The translations under genes were made by a program, and so were the position numbers. A DNA stretch of 64,000 nt from assembly GCA_963971285.1 (NCBI GenBank), contig OZ020262.1, positions 11,104,745 to 11,168,744 on the forward strand. Reading direction: 5' to 3'. The notes under the pieces are model-generated. The model did not search any database and was not told the DNA's origin. It saw nothing but the letters and a program-made list of their open reading frames with translations. Of this stretch, positions 35,683-62,241 are shown piece by piece; the stretch's first letter is position 1, and every line of letters begins with the position of its first letter. The stretch is from Astropecten irregularis (taxonomy: Eukaryota > Echinodermata > Asteroidea > Paxillosida > Astropectinidae).

Positions 35683-37641
35683 ACGAACGAACGCTGCCCG
35701 TATCTCAAGAACTGTACGACGAACAAGATTCCTTTATCCCCCTTATACCTCGGACATTTGTACAAGATGACAACAAACAGCATTACTCAACCTTCAGCTT
35801 CCATCTCAGTTCAAGCGGTCCGTGACACTAAATGGTGAGAGAAGTTGCTCCGCACAACCTGGAGAGGGCGCTCTTCATTTCTCCCTAGAGCATTATGGGT
35901 TGTAACATTGACAACCCACCCCCTCTAAAAAATACAAATAACATGTGTGCTTGTCTTTTAAGACTCATTTTTAGAAATTAGAACCAAACAAGTTAGGTCC
36001 TCGATTATTTGGTATCATGGTTTTAGACCATTGTTGATATTGGTATGGGTGACTGAATACCGTGCCATGTTGGATGTTGGAGGCTCCCCTTGAACAAAAG
36101 ACAGCGTGTTTCCATGACGATGTATCCTAACATTCCAAGTCGAGTTCCCCACCCCACCCCACCCCCTTTGTACCTGAAGTTCTTCAAAGTGACATGAATT
36201 GCACCTTTCACGTTGGAACAACTTTGAGTCACCCTTTCCTTCACGTCACCCCTCGTAAGAGCTGCATCAGCCATCCACGTTGAACATATCCAGTCTTTAA
36301 GAAAGTGACAGATAAACAGTAGATAATTGTTTCGATTATTTCTTTTATTGAGAGATCTTCTTTCTCTATAAGAAATATATTTTTCAGTTTTTGAAAAATC
36401 CAGTAAAAAAAATGTGTGATCGGGTAAAATGAATTCAGGGACTCCACCGGACAAAAAAACACCAAAGTTTCTGGATACTACTCTGACATTATTCTTAATT
36501 AACGACAAACCAATTAGTACACTGACACGTAATGAACTTTTGACTGATGATTTAAATATATGTGTATAAAGGTTAGCAATATGATATTAAGACAATGGAG
36601 ACAGTTTTGCAAGTAATTTCCAACGCTGAGGAGTTTCATTTTTCAGATGGAAACGAGAAGAGCGAAGTCCGTGTCCAAAATTTCTGTAAGGCTAGATTCA
36701 ACCAACCAGACGTTTTGAAAAAGGAACTTTGCTTTGATTATCTCTTAGGAAACAGAAAGATCAGTGGCACTAATGTACTGTATGTAACACGACGAACACG
36801 AATCTTCACAAATTGGTTTCTCTGGTCGAAAATTATTTCGTGTAATTTTTTTGGAGGTACCGTATTTCTGTCAAACACGAGTCATTTTGGGTTGTTCCTT
36901 TGTTCCTTACATCAAGTGTTTCTATGCTCGTACTTTTTGAATTTCGACTTTGTGAAACCCGTCCTCGTGTTGAGAAAGAAACAAGACTTGTGTACATGTA
37001 GTTGGTCAGTTTCTCCCAGTTTTCATTTACTAGATAAATTATACATAATTATGGTCAGTATGGGTATAATGATTATACGGTATCGCGATATGATACATAT
37101 CTTACCTTGGTGACAAAATGGTGTAAAATTGTGTTTCATGGTACTGTACGAGTGTACGTTTCGTAAAATATTTTACAATAACAAAAAAGACAGTAAACCA
37201 TAATTTAATTGGACTCGTTCTGCGACAACACTACGTTTATTATCTCCCAAGACATACAAAGGTTCCCACTAGGAACCTTACAAAGGTTCCTACCCGGAAC
37301 CTACTTGGATCCAAAAGATCTCTGAGTGAGTGTCACCGTTGTTTGCTCCCAAGTATAACACCCACCAAAAATGGTGGAAAAGCAACTTGCGTCCAAGCAG
37401 TTGGATAAATATTACCGTACTCTTCATTATCACCAAATATGCAATTTCATATTGTGATGTTGCATTGTGGCATTTTACTTCCGTAATTGTTGATAAATCG
37501 AGACACTCTTAATAGGGGAGTATTAAAAGTTAAATCCTCAATTAAATGATAATTTTTAAGGTTTATCAAAGGTTATTATAAAGTCACAAACACAAGAATT
37601 TTCAGGCATGGGAAAATTCCATTATTGGATGGCTGCCAAGA

Positions 37642-37815
37642 CAGTGGCGTCGCCAAGGGGGGGCCAGGGGGGGCACGTGCCCCCCCCCGCGTGCCCCCCC
37701 ATTTGAGATTTGGGTTGGAGAAAAAAATATAATATATATTGTAGCGGTGCCCCCCCAACAATTGCTAGTGCCCCCCTTGTGCCCCCCCAGACTCAAAAGT
37801 CTGGTGACGCCACTG
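37642..37815. mobile_element. hAT-like MITE with CAGTGGCGTCGCC ends
   Basis: CAGTGGCGTCGCCAAGG at the left and TCTGGTGACGCCACTG at the right, a terminus style typical of hAT elements. The interior is rich in GGGGGG/CCCCCC runs (GTGCCCCCCC repeated), which also pair with each other. Confidence 0.65.
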
Positions 37816-39142
37816 TGCCAAGATATCACAAAAGAATTTTGCTGCCAGACATTTACCCCCCTGTTAAAAAAATTATGCGTTTATAAAACTTTATTTTTGT
37901 TTTAAAGAACACAGCATGATGTCTGTTTGTTCAGCAGGTTCAAAGTCTTTTTGTTGGTTGTTTAGAGAGCAGTATTCCTTTTTTGTTGTCGCCTTTTTGT
38001 CTTGAAATTTTCTCACAAAATATTATCTTTCGCTGCACTCTCCACTCAATGTTTTAAGAGTTTACAATTATCGTGTACCATTTTGTGGCTTTTTCTGTTG
38101 CTGACAACTTTTGTTGTACATCGTTATTTTTGTTCTCTATTTTCAAAATTTTTTATCAGTAATTTTCTTGTCAATTTTGTTTTTCTTCTTGTTCAATTGT
38201 TTTTGATTCAAACGTACTCGAACATTCATTCCAGAATGGTTTGAAACAATTTTTGCGGCTTACTTTTTCCAGAATTCTTCTTTAATTTTGATTATTTTGT
38301 TTGGACAATTTTCTTTTTTTTGGTCTATTTTCCTCGGGGGTTTTGATGGATAAATTTTGTGTTGGTGGTGAGAGTTGTTAGTTATTATTATTGGGAAAAA
38401 TCAACATAATTGGTACTGAGGGTTTATCCGTTTGAAAAAAAAATTGTTTTTATACACACGCACCTACTTCCTTGTGACAAATCCGTAGAAGCGTAAACAA
38501 TATTTATTTCCATTTATTTGATTAATTCAGCCTCCATTCCCCTTATTTTGAATTTGTTTTGCTTTTTGTCGCTATGGTAACCTCGTCATTTAATCTAATT
38601 ACCAAATATTATTGAAAGGCAAAATATTATGACCACACACCAGTGTAAAATTTTCCAGAATTGTATATAGAAAAACCTAAGATTTAATAATGCCTATTTT
38701 TATGGTTAAATTAGAGAATACTGTGACCATGATTTGTTCACATTATTGTACTGGTGTTTCTAAAAATGATTCGGCGGGGAAAGAAAGATGTGAAGGAAAT
38801 TTCAACTCTCGTGTCAATTTTCATGTCTTCAATAAACCATGAATTTGCCTGAAATGTAAAAAATAAAATGGTTGATCAAGATCGTCTTTAATGCTGTTGA
38901 TGAAGTAAAAGAGTTTGTACGGATAGAAAGTCAGTTGTAAAAAAATTAGTCCGAGTATCACCCATTCTACTCCGTGTCACATGGTGTCACTAAACTCACT
39001 ACGTACGAACGTCTGATACATGCGTGCATGCAAATTTTATGGAACACGGCACATCGGGCAATCAGATCTGTTTTGAGAACATTTCCGTCAGGATCGTGAC
39101 GGAGGATGTTGATTGGTCAATTTCGTGCGTCAGCAGCTATCT

Positions 39143-39300
39143 ACGTGATAGACGCACTCGCCATACGGTACGATTGTAGATGTCCCCTGATTGGTCAAAA
39201 CTTAGATTGGTCAGTGCTGGGTTGGCTTGCATAATTAATCAGGAAATCTGCACGCATGTGATAGACACTTGCTCGTTGTACGGCGGGTGCGTCTATCATA
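39143..39300. repeat. Imperfect palindrome, CGTGATAGACGCACTCGCC
   Basis: CTACGTGATAGACGCACTCGC and CATACGGTACG pair imperfectly with CGTTGTACGGCGGGTGCGTCTATCATA about 120 bases on. The GATTGGTCA motif is repeated in the loop. Possibly an old foldback. Confidence 0.45.
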
Positions 39301-40486
39301 ATCCCTATAGAAATGGCATTGCTGTAAATTTTGGCTTTGGAAATTGTTGAACATCAAAGCATGACACATTAAATTAAATTTTGATTACGTCAAGTTTTAT
39401 TATGAAAACTGATCTTAGAGACACACCAGCGTTTCCTAGCACTGAAATTTTATAACAAATATTCATTTCTTCACATTGGTTTTACACATTTCAGCTCAAG
39501 AAAATTTCAGCTTATTCTTTGTCTTGTACTAATTCAAAAATTACTATGTCACAAAATCTAAATGTTGTTCACCAAACCAAACTCAAACATTGTTTAAGAG
39601 TAAACTAACTACACTGTACTCAATGAATATTTCAGCAATTATTTCTTTAAAAAATGGCTACATTCTGTGAACTAAAAAAGTTGTTAAAAAAGTCGGTTGG
39701 AAAAGAAATATGAAAACACATATGCCAATCAATTATAATACAATTATATCAAAATTCCTATTTTGATTCTCCTTAAGTTTTCTTGGAATTTCATTCAAAG
39801 AATCTGAAAAATTGCTAATGGTTTTGAGATGTTTTAAGTTAGAAAAAGCATGAATCTAAAAAATATGTCGGCCTTACAGGTATACCTTTTAAAATATCTT
39901 AATTTTGTTTTATTAAATCTCATTCACGACAAACAAGTACAACCCTAGAACTAATAATGTTTCTAACCTAAGATAAAAATGTGGAAAACATAAATCTATT
40001 ACTTTTTATTGGATGTATCACAAATGCTTCTATTAGTTCGGTCTTTAACCATTAATCAAAATTATTCATAGTTAATATGCACTAATGAAAATACCGTGAT
40101 CTCAGACAATCACGTTCAAATTTGCTGCACATGGCGTGAATTTGACACACTGTTTGATACTTATCAGATCAAATTTGAAATTTTGCTTCCATTTTTAAAC
40201 AATTCATTGCGTTCATCACATAAAACAAGAGTGTGAAACAGTAAAAATTTAAATTCTGATCTCACTTCCAAAGGAATTAACAACTTCTGTGTGAATGTGA
40301 ACTCTTAAAACATTTATTTTTTGGTAATCCCATTTTAATTTTATAACACTACTTTTCCTATTGGGCTATAACTACAGGTAGTACTCTGCACAGGTAAAAA
40401 GAATGTTTTAGCCCATTGCATAATTTGGTATTCATATATTTAAATGTATTCCTGTAATTGATTTGCATAATCATCAATATGCATAT

Positions 40487-55756
<15,270 letters not shown>

Positions 55757-56101
55757 CTGAAGTATCGGAAGACCGCAGATGCAAAGTCTGTGGGATATTA
55801 CAGGAGGACAAACCTAATCAGCATCATCCTTTTCTGACTATATTTTTTCGCCCAAACACACGATTTAAGTCCGCTTTTCAAGCGTTTTTATCTGGCCACA
55901 CGGTGTCGCTTTGTCCCCCTTAACGCAACGGACCCAACAAAACGGTTATAGTAAAGCACATTTCTAAAAAGTCGGCGCTAGCATCTTTTTGTCATCAATG
56001 CAGCTACTAGGGGCAATTTATGATAACTTACAGGGTATAAAGATGTGGGGATTGTAGAAAATACCGTTAACATATTTCTGCCTGAAATGCTGTACTGTGC
56101 C

Positions 56102-56482
56102 TTTAAAGGTAATGTCATACTTTGGTTTTTGTTAAAGATTCATGGGCGGAAATATCAAGAAAGATACAGTAACAGCTATCTGTGAAAATTTCAGTCCCAT
56201 AATATTATGGTACCCACTTTTTGTTTTAGAAAACAGTGAAAAACTCCCACATTATTTCTTAAACCTTTTCACCATCATTAATTTTTTGATCTGTAAAAGA
56301 TCCAAATTGTTTTGGGTTATTGGTTTTTAGTCTTTTCCTGATAGATGCAGTATTTCAGGCAAAATGATTGTAACGGTATGTTGCTACCATCACCATCTTT
56401 ATACCCTGTAAGTTATAGGTAATTAAATCTGTGAAGATTTCTGTTTCGGTATAATGCTACCAAAGTATGACAGTACCTTTAA
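56102..56482 (+). mobile_element. TTAA-type MITE upstream of ABCC5 coding exon 1
   Basis: TTTAAAGGTAATGTCATACT at the left, CCAAAGTATGACAGTACCTTTAA at the right, with an internal GATCTGTAAAAGATC. Confidence 0.7.
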
Positions 56483-56593
56483 TGGGTGTCTGCAAGGTTA
56501 CATGAGAATCTGCAGTAAATACTGTCGCCTTACTGAATGAAACAGATATATACTTTCATTCGATTTCACAGAAAAAAATAGATTTACACTTAC

Positions 56594-56682
56594 CCTTTAA
56601 TTTCTTATTTGCTTCCCGGTCTTGGAATAAATTTTCTTCTAATACCAGTTCCGACAAATAACGTGATGGTATAAGCACTGGT
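56594..56682 (-). other. ABCC5: Probable non-coding 5' UTR exon of ABCC5
   Basis: On the minus strand an acceptor (TTTTTTTTGTCTTAACAG) and a strong donor (AAAGG|GTAAGTG) bound 89 bases without an ATG. It would splice to the coding exon whose acceptor is at about 55757 (ATACTTCAG). A further donor (TTTCG|GTAAGTCGC) near 57008 could end an alternative first exon. Confidence 0.4.
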
Positions 56683-59080
56683 CTGTTAAGACAAAAAAAA
56701 AAGTTTTTTAGAAGTAAAACTGAAATCAAAACCGAAAACTGTCCACTGCAAGAATTTCCATAAAGTAATTGAAGTGTAATGATACAACATAAAAACTATC
56801 GCAAAGTAGATATGCATTGCTATTAACCCTTAAACCCATCCACTATATAATATTGTTCAATTAAACTATAAACCCATTTAAACAGGAAATAGATTTTCAT
56901 TTTAGTTTTAAAAGTTGATAATAATGCGTCTATTTTGACCCTTGAAACCGACCGAGAGTTTTTACAATTTATAGGGGCAAACTGAAAAGAGTCCAGTTGC
57001 GACTTACCGAAAGATGGCTGAATTAGACTTTTACAGTTCGCGTGAAACGATACAACTATACATTGCAGAGTAGCCTACTAAGTTACTCTGAAGTGACTTA
57101 TTATGATTTCATTCAGTGCAAACAGCTAGCTAGCCTAATTCACCCAATGCACTCTGAACCGACCCACTCGCCCCCGCGCACTGCTGTAAAATAACCAGTT
57201 AAACCAAAGTTCAATTTCAGCCCAAAATTTCTATTATAAGTTTTTTATCTGATTGCGGTACGCCCTTGTTTTGCATAGATAATCACTAAAAAATATAAAC
57301 GATTAGTCCATATTATATACACTCTGGTACATGTAGTTAAATTTATTGTTATTATGCATTTCCAACAACGAAAACAACCAAAATATTTGAATCATTGATG
57401 TTCTAATTATAATATTTTGCTTTTATCGAGAACGGAGTATAGTGAAATTGATATTAATACAAGATGAAAATGTACACGGGAATTAACTTTTAAAATATTA
57501 TGCAGTTTATAGGGTAATATAAAATATATTTTAGTTTTGAACTTTGAGCTAAACCAAGGTTTGTTTAGTTGACTTCATGTCATACTGATACTTCTTTCTT
57601 TGCTATGGGACTATTATTATAATCTTTGTTAGGAATAATAGATAAAGCATGACAGAAGCAATCTCTATACTTAATTTTAGCCTTTGAGCTTGAGAAAGAT
57701 CCTGCTAGGATCGAAACGTCAGGCCCTATAACTCTAAGCATACATGTCATTATTTTGGTTGATGAGCAGTTTGCAGAAGTTCATTAGGCCCACTTGTACT
57801 TATTTTGAGTTGAAACAATTCAAAAGTGGTGTATGTTTATCACACGAATAATAAAATGATATTTCGCGCGCGTTTTCAGAGATCCAAACTTTCCAATTTC
57901 AGTGAACTGTCAATATAATATACATGCATGGATTACGTCAACAAAAAAACAGTGAAATCATGGTATATATATAAAGACCGTCCTATCGTTTTTTTTCTTT
58001 TAAATCTAAAACGTTTTTTTCCCCTCCAATTGTACTGAAACTTGGAATACAAATTCCAAGCGTAGGGTCATCATGTGTGGATACACGACACTGATTGTCG
58101 GTGTGATAAGCTCGCTAACAACGATATAGCAAACACTAAGCAAAGTTCACCAGCTATACTACCTATGGAAATTATAATCTGGGCCATTCAATTGCTATTG
58201 AATTACTGCATGTCGAAAATGGAATAAAAAGATGATTACCCCACACAAACTTAATGGGACATCGATGAAAGTATAGAACATGCAATATTGGGTCAAAGAA
58301 ATAGCAACAGGACAAAATGTTCGAAAACGTCATATCATGCGGGTAACAGTGCATGGGCGCGGCTGGGCTGGTTTTGGTCTTTGGAACCTGTAGGCCTAAC
58401 CTGTTACAAGTTTCAGATAACAAAATAATTGTTTCAATGAATGAATGAAACAGAAAAAGAGGGTCACCATTTCATTACGATTTATCATTCAGGTACACAA
58501 AATTGGAATAGGCTACTGACCTCAAAATTGTTTCCAATTTCAGGCGGTGGTTTGGTCATTACTCACGGTTCTTGAAAAACCACCGTTTTGGGGGTTAAGC
58601 TGGCGCGGTTATAGAGCCAATATTGCACAGTTGGGGGGCTAGAAGACCCAATATTTTTTGGGGCCAGACCCTTCTTCTAACACTCGCTTCTGCTATGTCT
58701 TATTAGGAGTAGAAAATCATACACCTATAGCCTACACAACTCGTTTTTATGTAATTGGCGCTAAATAACTGAACAAATCCAGTATTTCGAGATTTCTTTT
58801 TCAATTGCATTTTTTAGGGGGGCTAAACAAAATTGTTGGCGGGCTGAAGCCCCCCACCCCTAGTCCTCTCCCTCCCCCACCCCGTAGAACCGCCACTGCT
58901 TGAGTGTGTTTAACCATAGAGCAAGAATTATGGTTAAACATTGCATTGACATCACAGACGTGAACTTGGGATCGTGTTAGTAAGTATTGGTGACCCTTCA
59001 CCCACATCTACAGTGTTGCAGGAAGTACACAAAGTGGACGATGTTTCACTGAACACACTGAACTTGAAGAATGCTATGCT

Positions 59081-59350
59081 CAGTGGCATTTAGGGAAAAC
59101 GGCGCCCGGGGCAAGCGCTAAAATTCCAACTTCTGATGCCAATCAGAAACAAAATTTGAAATTGGAATCTTTCTTTCTTTGTTCAAACGTCGCCGGATTA
59201 GATTTCCAATAACTTCAACAGCTTCTTTTTAATTTTATACCCCATTTTTTTTTTCAATTCTGTTTTTGCCTTTGCTTTTTTGGCACCCGTAAAAAGTGAC
59301 ATCCAGGACACGTGCCCCTAGCTGTTGCCCCACCCCCAGTTACGCCACTG
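59081..59350. mobile_element. hAT-like MITE with CAGTGGC...GCCACTG ends
   Basis: CAGTGGCATTTAGGGAAAAC at the left and CAGTTACGCCACTG at the right. The inner GGCGCCCGGGGCAAGC pairs loosely with GTGCCCCTAGCTGTTGCCCC. Confidence 0.5.
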
Positions 59351-60326
59351 GTCCTGATGAAATGTAGTTTCCCTGGGCCATGTCACACGAAGTAATTGAC
59401 AGGCAATCTTCTTAAGAACTGACACATTCCCCTAATTTCAAATTAATCTAGTAATTTTCTTGAGGATAGTAATTAGGAGATTTGTATTTTGTTTGAAACA
59501 TGCAATAAAGTGACGTTTTCCCACCGCCATTTTGTCATGCCAGTTTATGACTACACGAAGTTTTAACTCGAGAGTAAACGACTTAAACGCATTTTATTAA
59601 GCAGGCTCCTCTCCCTCGATTTTCCAGGCTGGCACCCTACCCTCAAAATGAGAGGAAAGTTCGCGAAGGTCACTAGGCCACTGCACACTGCAGCGGTCGT
59701 GCCGCGGAGAGACATGTTATATCATGCGAAATGAATTCCATTTCCAAGTTGACCGATATCCTGTTTGTAACATCAGCCGAAATAAACAGTAATATACTCT
59801 AGAACCATAAGTTAACATCTGGTGGTTTTCACGAGGATTTCCTATCAAGAGACTCTATAAAAGTATCATGATAAGATTTTAAAGTTTTTGATTTGGTTTT
59901 GTTGTATCTATGTTAAAAATGTATTTCTGAGGGACCCTTGTTCCTAATCCTATATACACAGTTATAGTTCTACCCCGGGAACAATATTGAGGCCTAGTTA
60001 TCAAATACAAATCTCAAAACAATTAGCTAGCCTACGCTATATTAATTATATGTTTATCCAATTAAAAACATTATGAAAGGTAATTAATTGGTATTAATGT
60101 AAGCCATATAATTGGGCTATAATGTTAAAAACATCTGGAAAAAGAAGGTTCTTACAAAAATCACGAAGGTTAATTCAGCCCCATCATCGATAGTTTGGTC
60201 AGCATACTCAACTATTTTCAGGCTTAACATTGCAATGAAAGATCTATTAGGGAAAATTGTCAATTCGATAAAGATTTATTTTCTTTTTAACTAAAGAGAA
60301 GAAAAATGCGTTGGGTTTGTACTTAC

Positions 60327-60540
60327 CGCTGTCCTCGTGCGAACGGATGATCCGCTGAATGAAATATTGTGTCCAAGTTGAACGTTGAACGCAAAGTTCA
60401 CTGGGTTTCTCTAGGATAACGCCACACACAGTGCTGCATAATGCTGTGACGTCTGATAATTATGCAAAACAATCGACCAATCACAGGCCGGGTTAAAGGT
60501 CGGCTCCTCCCTCGTGGCAGTAGTTAATCGGTCACCTGCG
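60327..60540 (-). promoter_or_regulatory. ABCC5: Probable ABCC5 promoter and first-exon donor
   Basis: Minus strand: GAGGACAGCG|GTAAGTAC is a strong donor at 60327/60326. Upstream of it are a CCAAT box on the plus strand (60477-60481), a GTGACGTC CRE-like site (60446-60453) and an octamer-like ATGCAAAA. Together they suggest a first non-coding exon and promoter of the ABCC5 transcript. Confidence 0.4.
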
Positions 60541-60548
60541 AGTGACTA

Positions 60549-60671
60549 AGGCCGTGTCCGAAACGGGCTTCCAGAGCTACGGCTAGGTCTATTGTCTAGG
60601 TTTCTGCGCGTACTTCCAATGGAGCGAAGACCTAGACCTAGCTCTAGACAGTCGTTTCGGACGCGGCCTAA
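60549..60671. mobile_element. Foldback element, AGGCCGTGTCCGAAACGG ends
   Basis: AAGGCCGTGTCCGAAACGGG at the left and CGTTTCGGACGCGGCCTA at the right. Inner CTAGGTCTATTGTCTAGG pairs with GACCTAGACCTAGCTCTAGA. It lies just upstream of the putative ABCC5 promoter. Confidence 0.7.
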
Positions 60672-61023
60672 CTACATTGTGGAAATATTGTGGTCGCTAA
60701 ATTCGGTCCACTTTGGAACAGGGCGACATGTTCCAGAAGTTGTTCTTACCAAACCTTAGAACAGCCATAGGTCTATTGTTGTTGCTGGTAATTTGGTTGG
60801 CCAATTATAATTGTGTGTACCCACAACCCCCACATTATTTTTTCAGTTCCATTTTATCCTTGCATGACTTTCAGGAAAACTCTTTCTTAACTTTTCCTAA
60901 ACCACAGAAAAAGTTTCCACAAAAATCATTCATTTGTACATTTTCAAAAATATGAAAAGTAATTAATATTTCACCGATTTTACCAATTTCTGATTGTTTT
61001 GTGTTGAAAGTGCACGTGGTTAG

Positions 61024-61381
61024 TAAAGGTAATATCATACTTCGTTTTTTTTGTCAAAGAAATACAGATTCATGGGCAAAAATATCAAGGCAGATACAAT
61101 AACAGTCATCTGTGAAAATTTCAGTCCCATACGCTGCCCATAACAGTGAACAATTGCCAGTGTTTCTTAAGTCTTTTCTCTTTTATTTTTGATCTTTAAA
61201 AGATCAAAAATAATTTTGGTCACTGTTTTGACCCTTTTCTGGATAAATACACCATTTCTGGCGGAAATATTTTAATGGTATGTTTCTGACACCACCATCT
61301 TTATACCCTGTAAGTTATATGTAAATCTGTGAAGATTTCTGTTTCGATGCGGTATGCTACCAAAGTATGATACTACCTTTA
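61024..61381 (+). mobile_element. TTAA-type MITE, near full length
   Basis: TAAAGGTAATATCATACTTC at the left and ACCAAAGTATGATACTACCTTTA at the right, with GATCTTTAAAAGATC inside. Confidence 0.75.
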
Positions 61382-61830
61382 TGGTTTTGTATGGTTAGTT
61401 TTTGATAAGTTGACACTAGTAAAGAAGCCAATTATAAATTTAATTAATAAATTCAACCATAAACAAAACAAATAAACAAACAAACCAAGAATTTAATGTA
61501 ATTATGTAGCTTGGTTTTTATTACAATCTCTTGTAACAAGAACAAGAAAATGACTTTGTCCCGAGTCCGCAATTTGTTTTTTCCCCAAAAGTATACTTGA
61601 TGTGAAGTATAGCGCCCTCTATAGGTCTCGCATGGTGCAAATAGAACAGTCCTTTCAGTTTAATCAACTGAGATTTCAAGCATCTTAGAGGCACACCTGT
61701 TTTTGTTCAAGTTCGCAAGTTGCAGAAATTGAACCGAGAAAAATTTAAAAAGTGGAACTGCCACTTGTCTTTGTCAAAATAATGTTTCCAAAATTAACAG
61801 ATTTTTTGTTCAAAAGATATACACTCCACC

Positions 61831-62132
61831 TGGGCCCAATTTCATGAAATCCGTTGCCGTTAGCAAAAGTTCTTCGCTTACGTTAGCATACTTTTGTTGG
61901 TGTTACGGTTTAATAGCGTATTTCACGGGAGAGTTTGCTTTTTGGAAAGGGGAAGGCAGGTTTTCCTGCAGAATGCATCTGACAGCCCGTTAGCAGAGAA
62001 TAATTACAGTTATGCTAGAAATTCTTCGCTAACTGAAAGTCTTCCTTACGGATTCCATGAAATCGATTTCACGTGAAGCAGTGCCCGTAAGCACAAAAAT
62101 TGACCGTAACTGTTTCCATGAAATTGGGCCCT
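61831..62132. mobile_element. Foldback element, GGGCCCAATTTCATGAAATCCGT ends
   Basis: TGGGCCCAATTTCATGAAAT at the left and TTTCCATGAAATTGGGCCC at the right. The interior contains repeated GTTAGCAAAAGTTCTTCGCT-like units. It has the outer motif of the GGGGCCAATTTCA group with a private interior and ends 110 bases from the UPF3 stop. Confidence 0.7.
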
Positions 62133-62241
62133 GAATGCCTTTCTGTTTGGTGTTCTGGTCTTTGGACAATAACGGGTCTATAATTATCCCTAGGGTTTAA
62201 AGAGAATGACCCTCTCTAGTTGGGTCTGTTTGTTAGTCTCT

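Larger units (their letters stand above)
35683..40486. other. SERP1 3' flank and long A/T-rich intergenic region
   Basis: SERP1 3' UTR candidates lie near the start; AATAAA occurs at about 38831. Other items are a C4-run tract (36146-36168), a hAT-like MITE (37642-37815) and an imperfect palindrome (39143-39300). The 172-codon frame at 36595-37113 was not accepted as a gene. From 38000 to 40300 little but A/T-rich DNA is visible. A TTTATT at 40313-40318 is the likely polyadenylation signal of ABCC5 on the minus strand. Confidence 0.6.
55757..62241. other. ABCC5 5' leader region and intergenic DNA up to UPF3
   Basis: Contains probable non-coding 5' exons of ABCC5 (56594-56682; one ending at 60327), the promoter-like region at 60400-60540, TTAA-type MITEs (56102-56482, 61024-61381), a hAT-like MITE (59081-59350), and foldbacks (60549-60671, 61831-62132). 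The stretch 56800-59050 is otherwise featureless A/T-rich DNA with no gene recognised. Confidence 0.55.

Noticed and set aside
36595..37113. 172-codon ORF on the plus strand
   Set aside because: Begins METVLQVISNAEEF but soon becomes A/T-driven hydrophobic sequence with no domain, no splice context and codon use unlike neighbouring genes; a chance frame is more likely.
58600..58905. Possible third hAT-like MITE near GGGGCTAAACAAAATTG...CCGCCACTGC
   Set aside because: Only one terminus resembles a hAT end; the opposite end could not be paired convincingly.
60713..60955. 80-codon frame starting MEQGDMFQKLFLPNLR
   Set aside because: Isolated, low-complexity end, no splice signals in frame and no domain.
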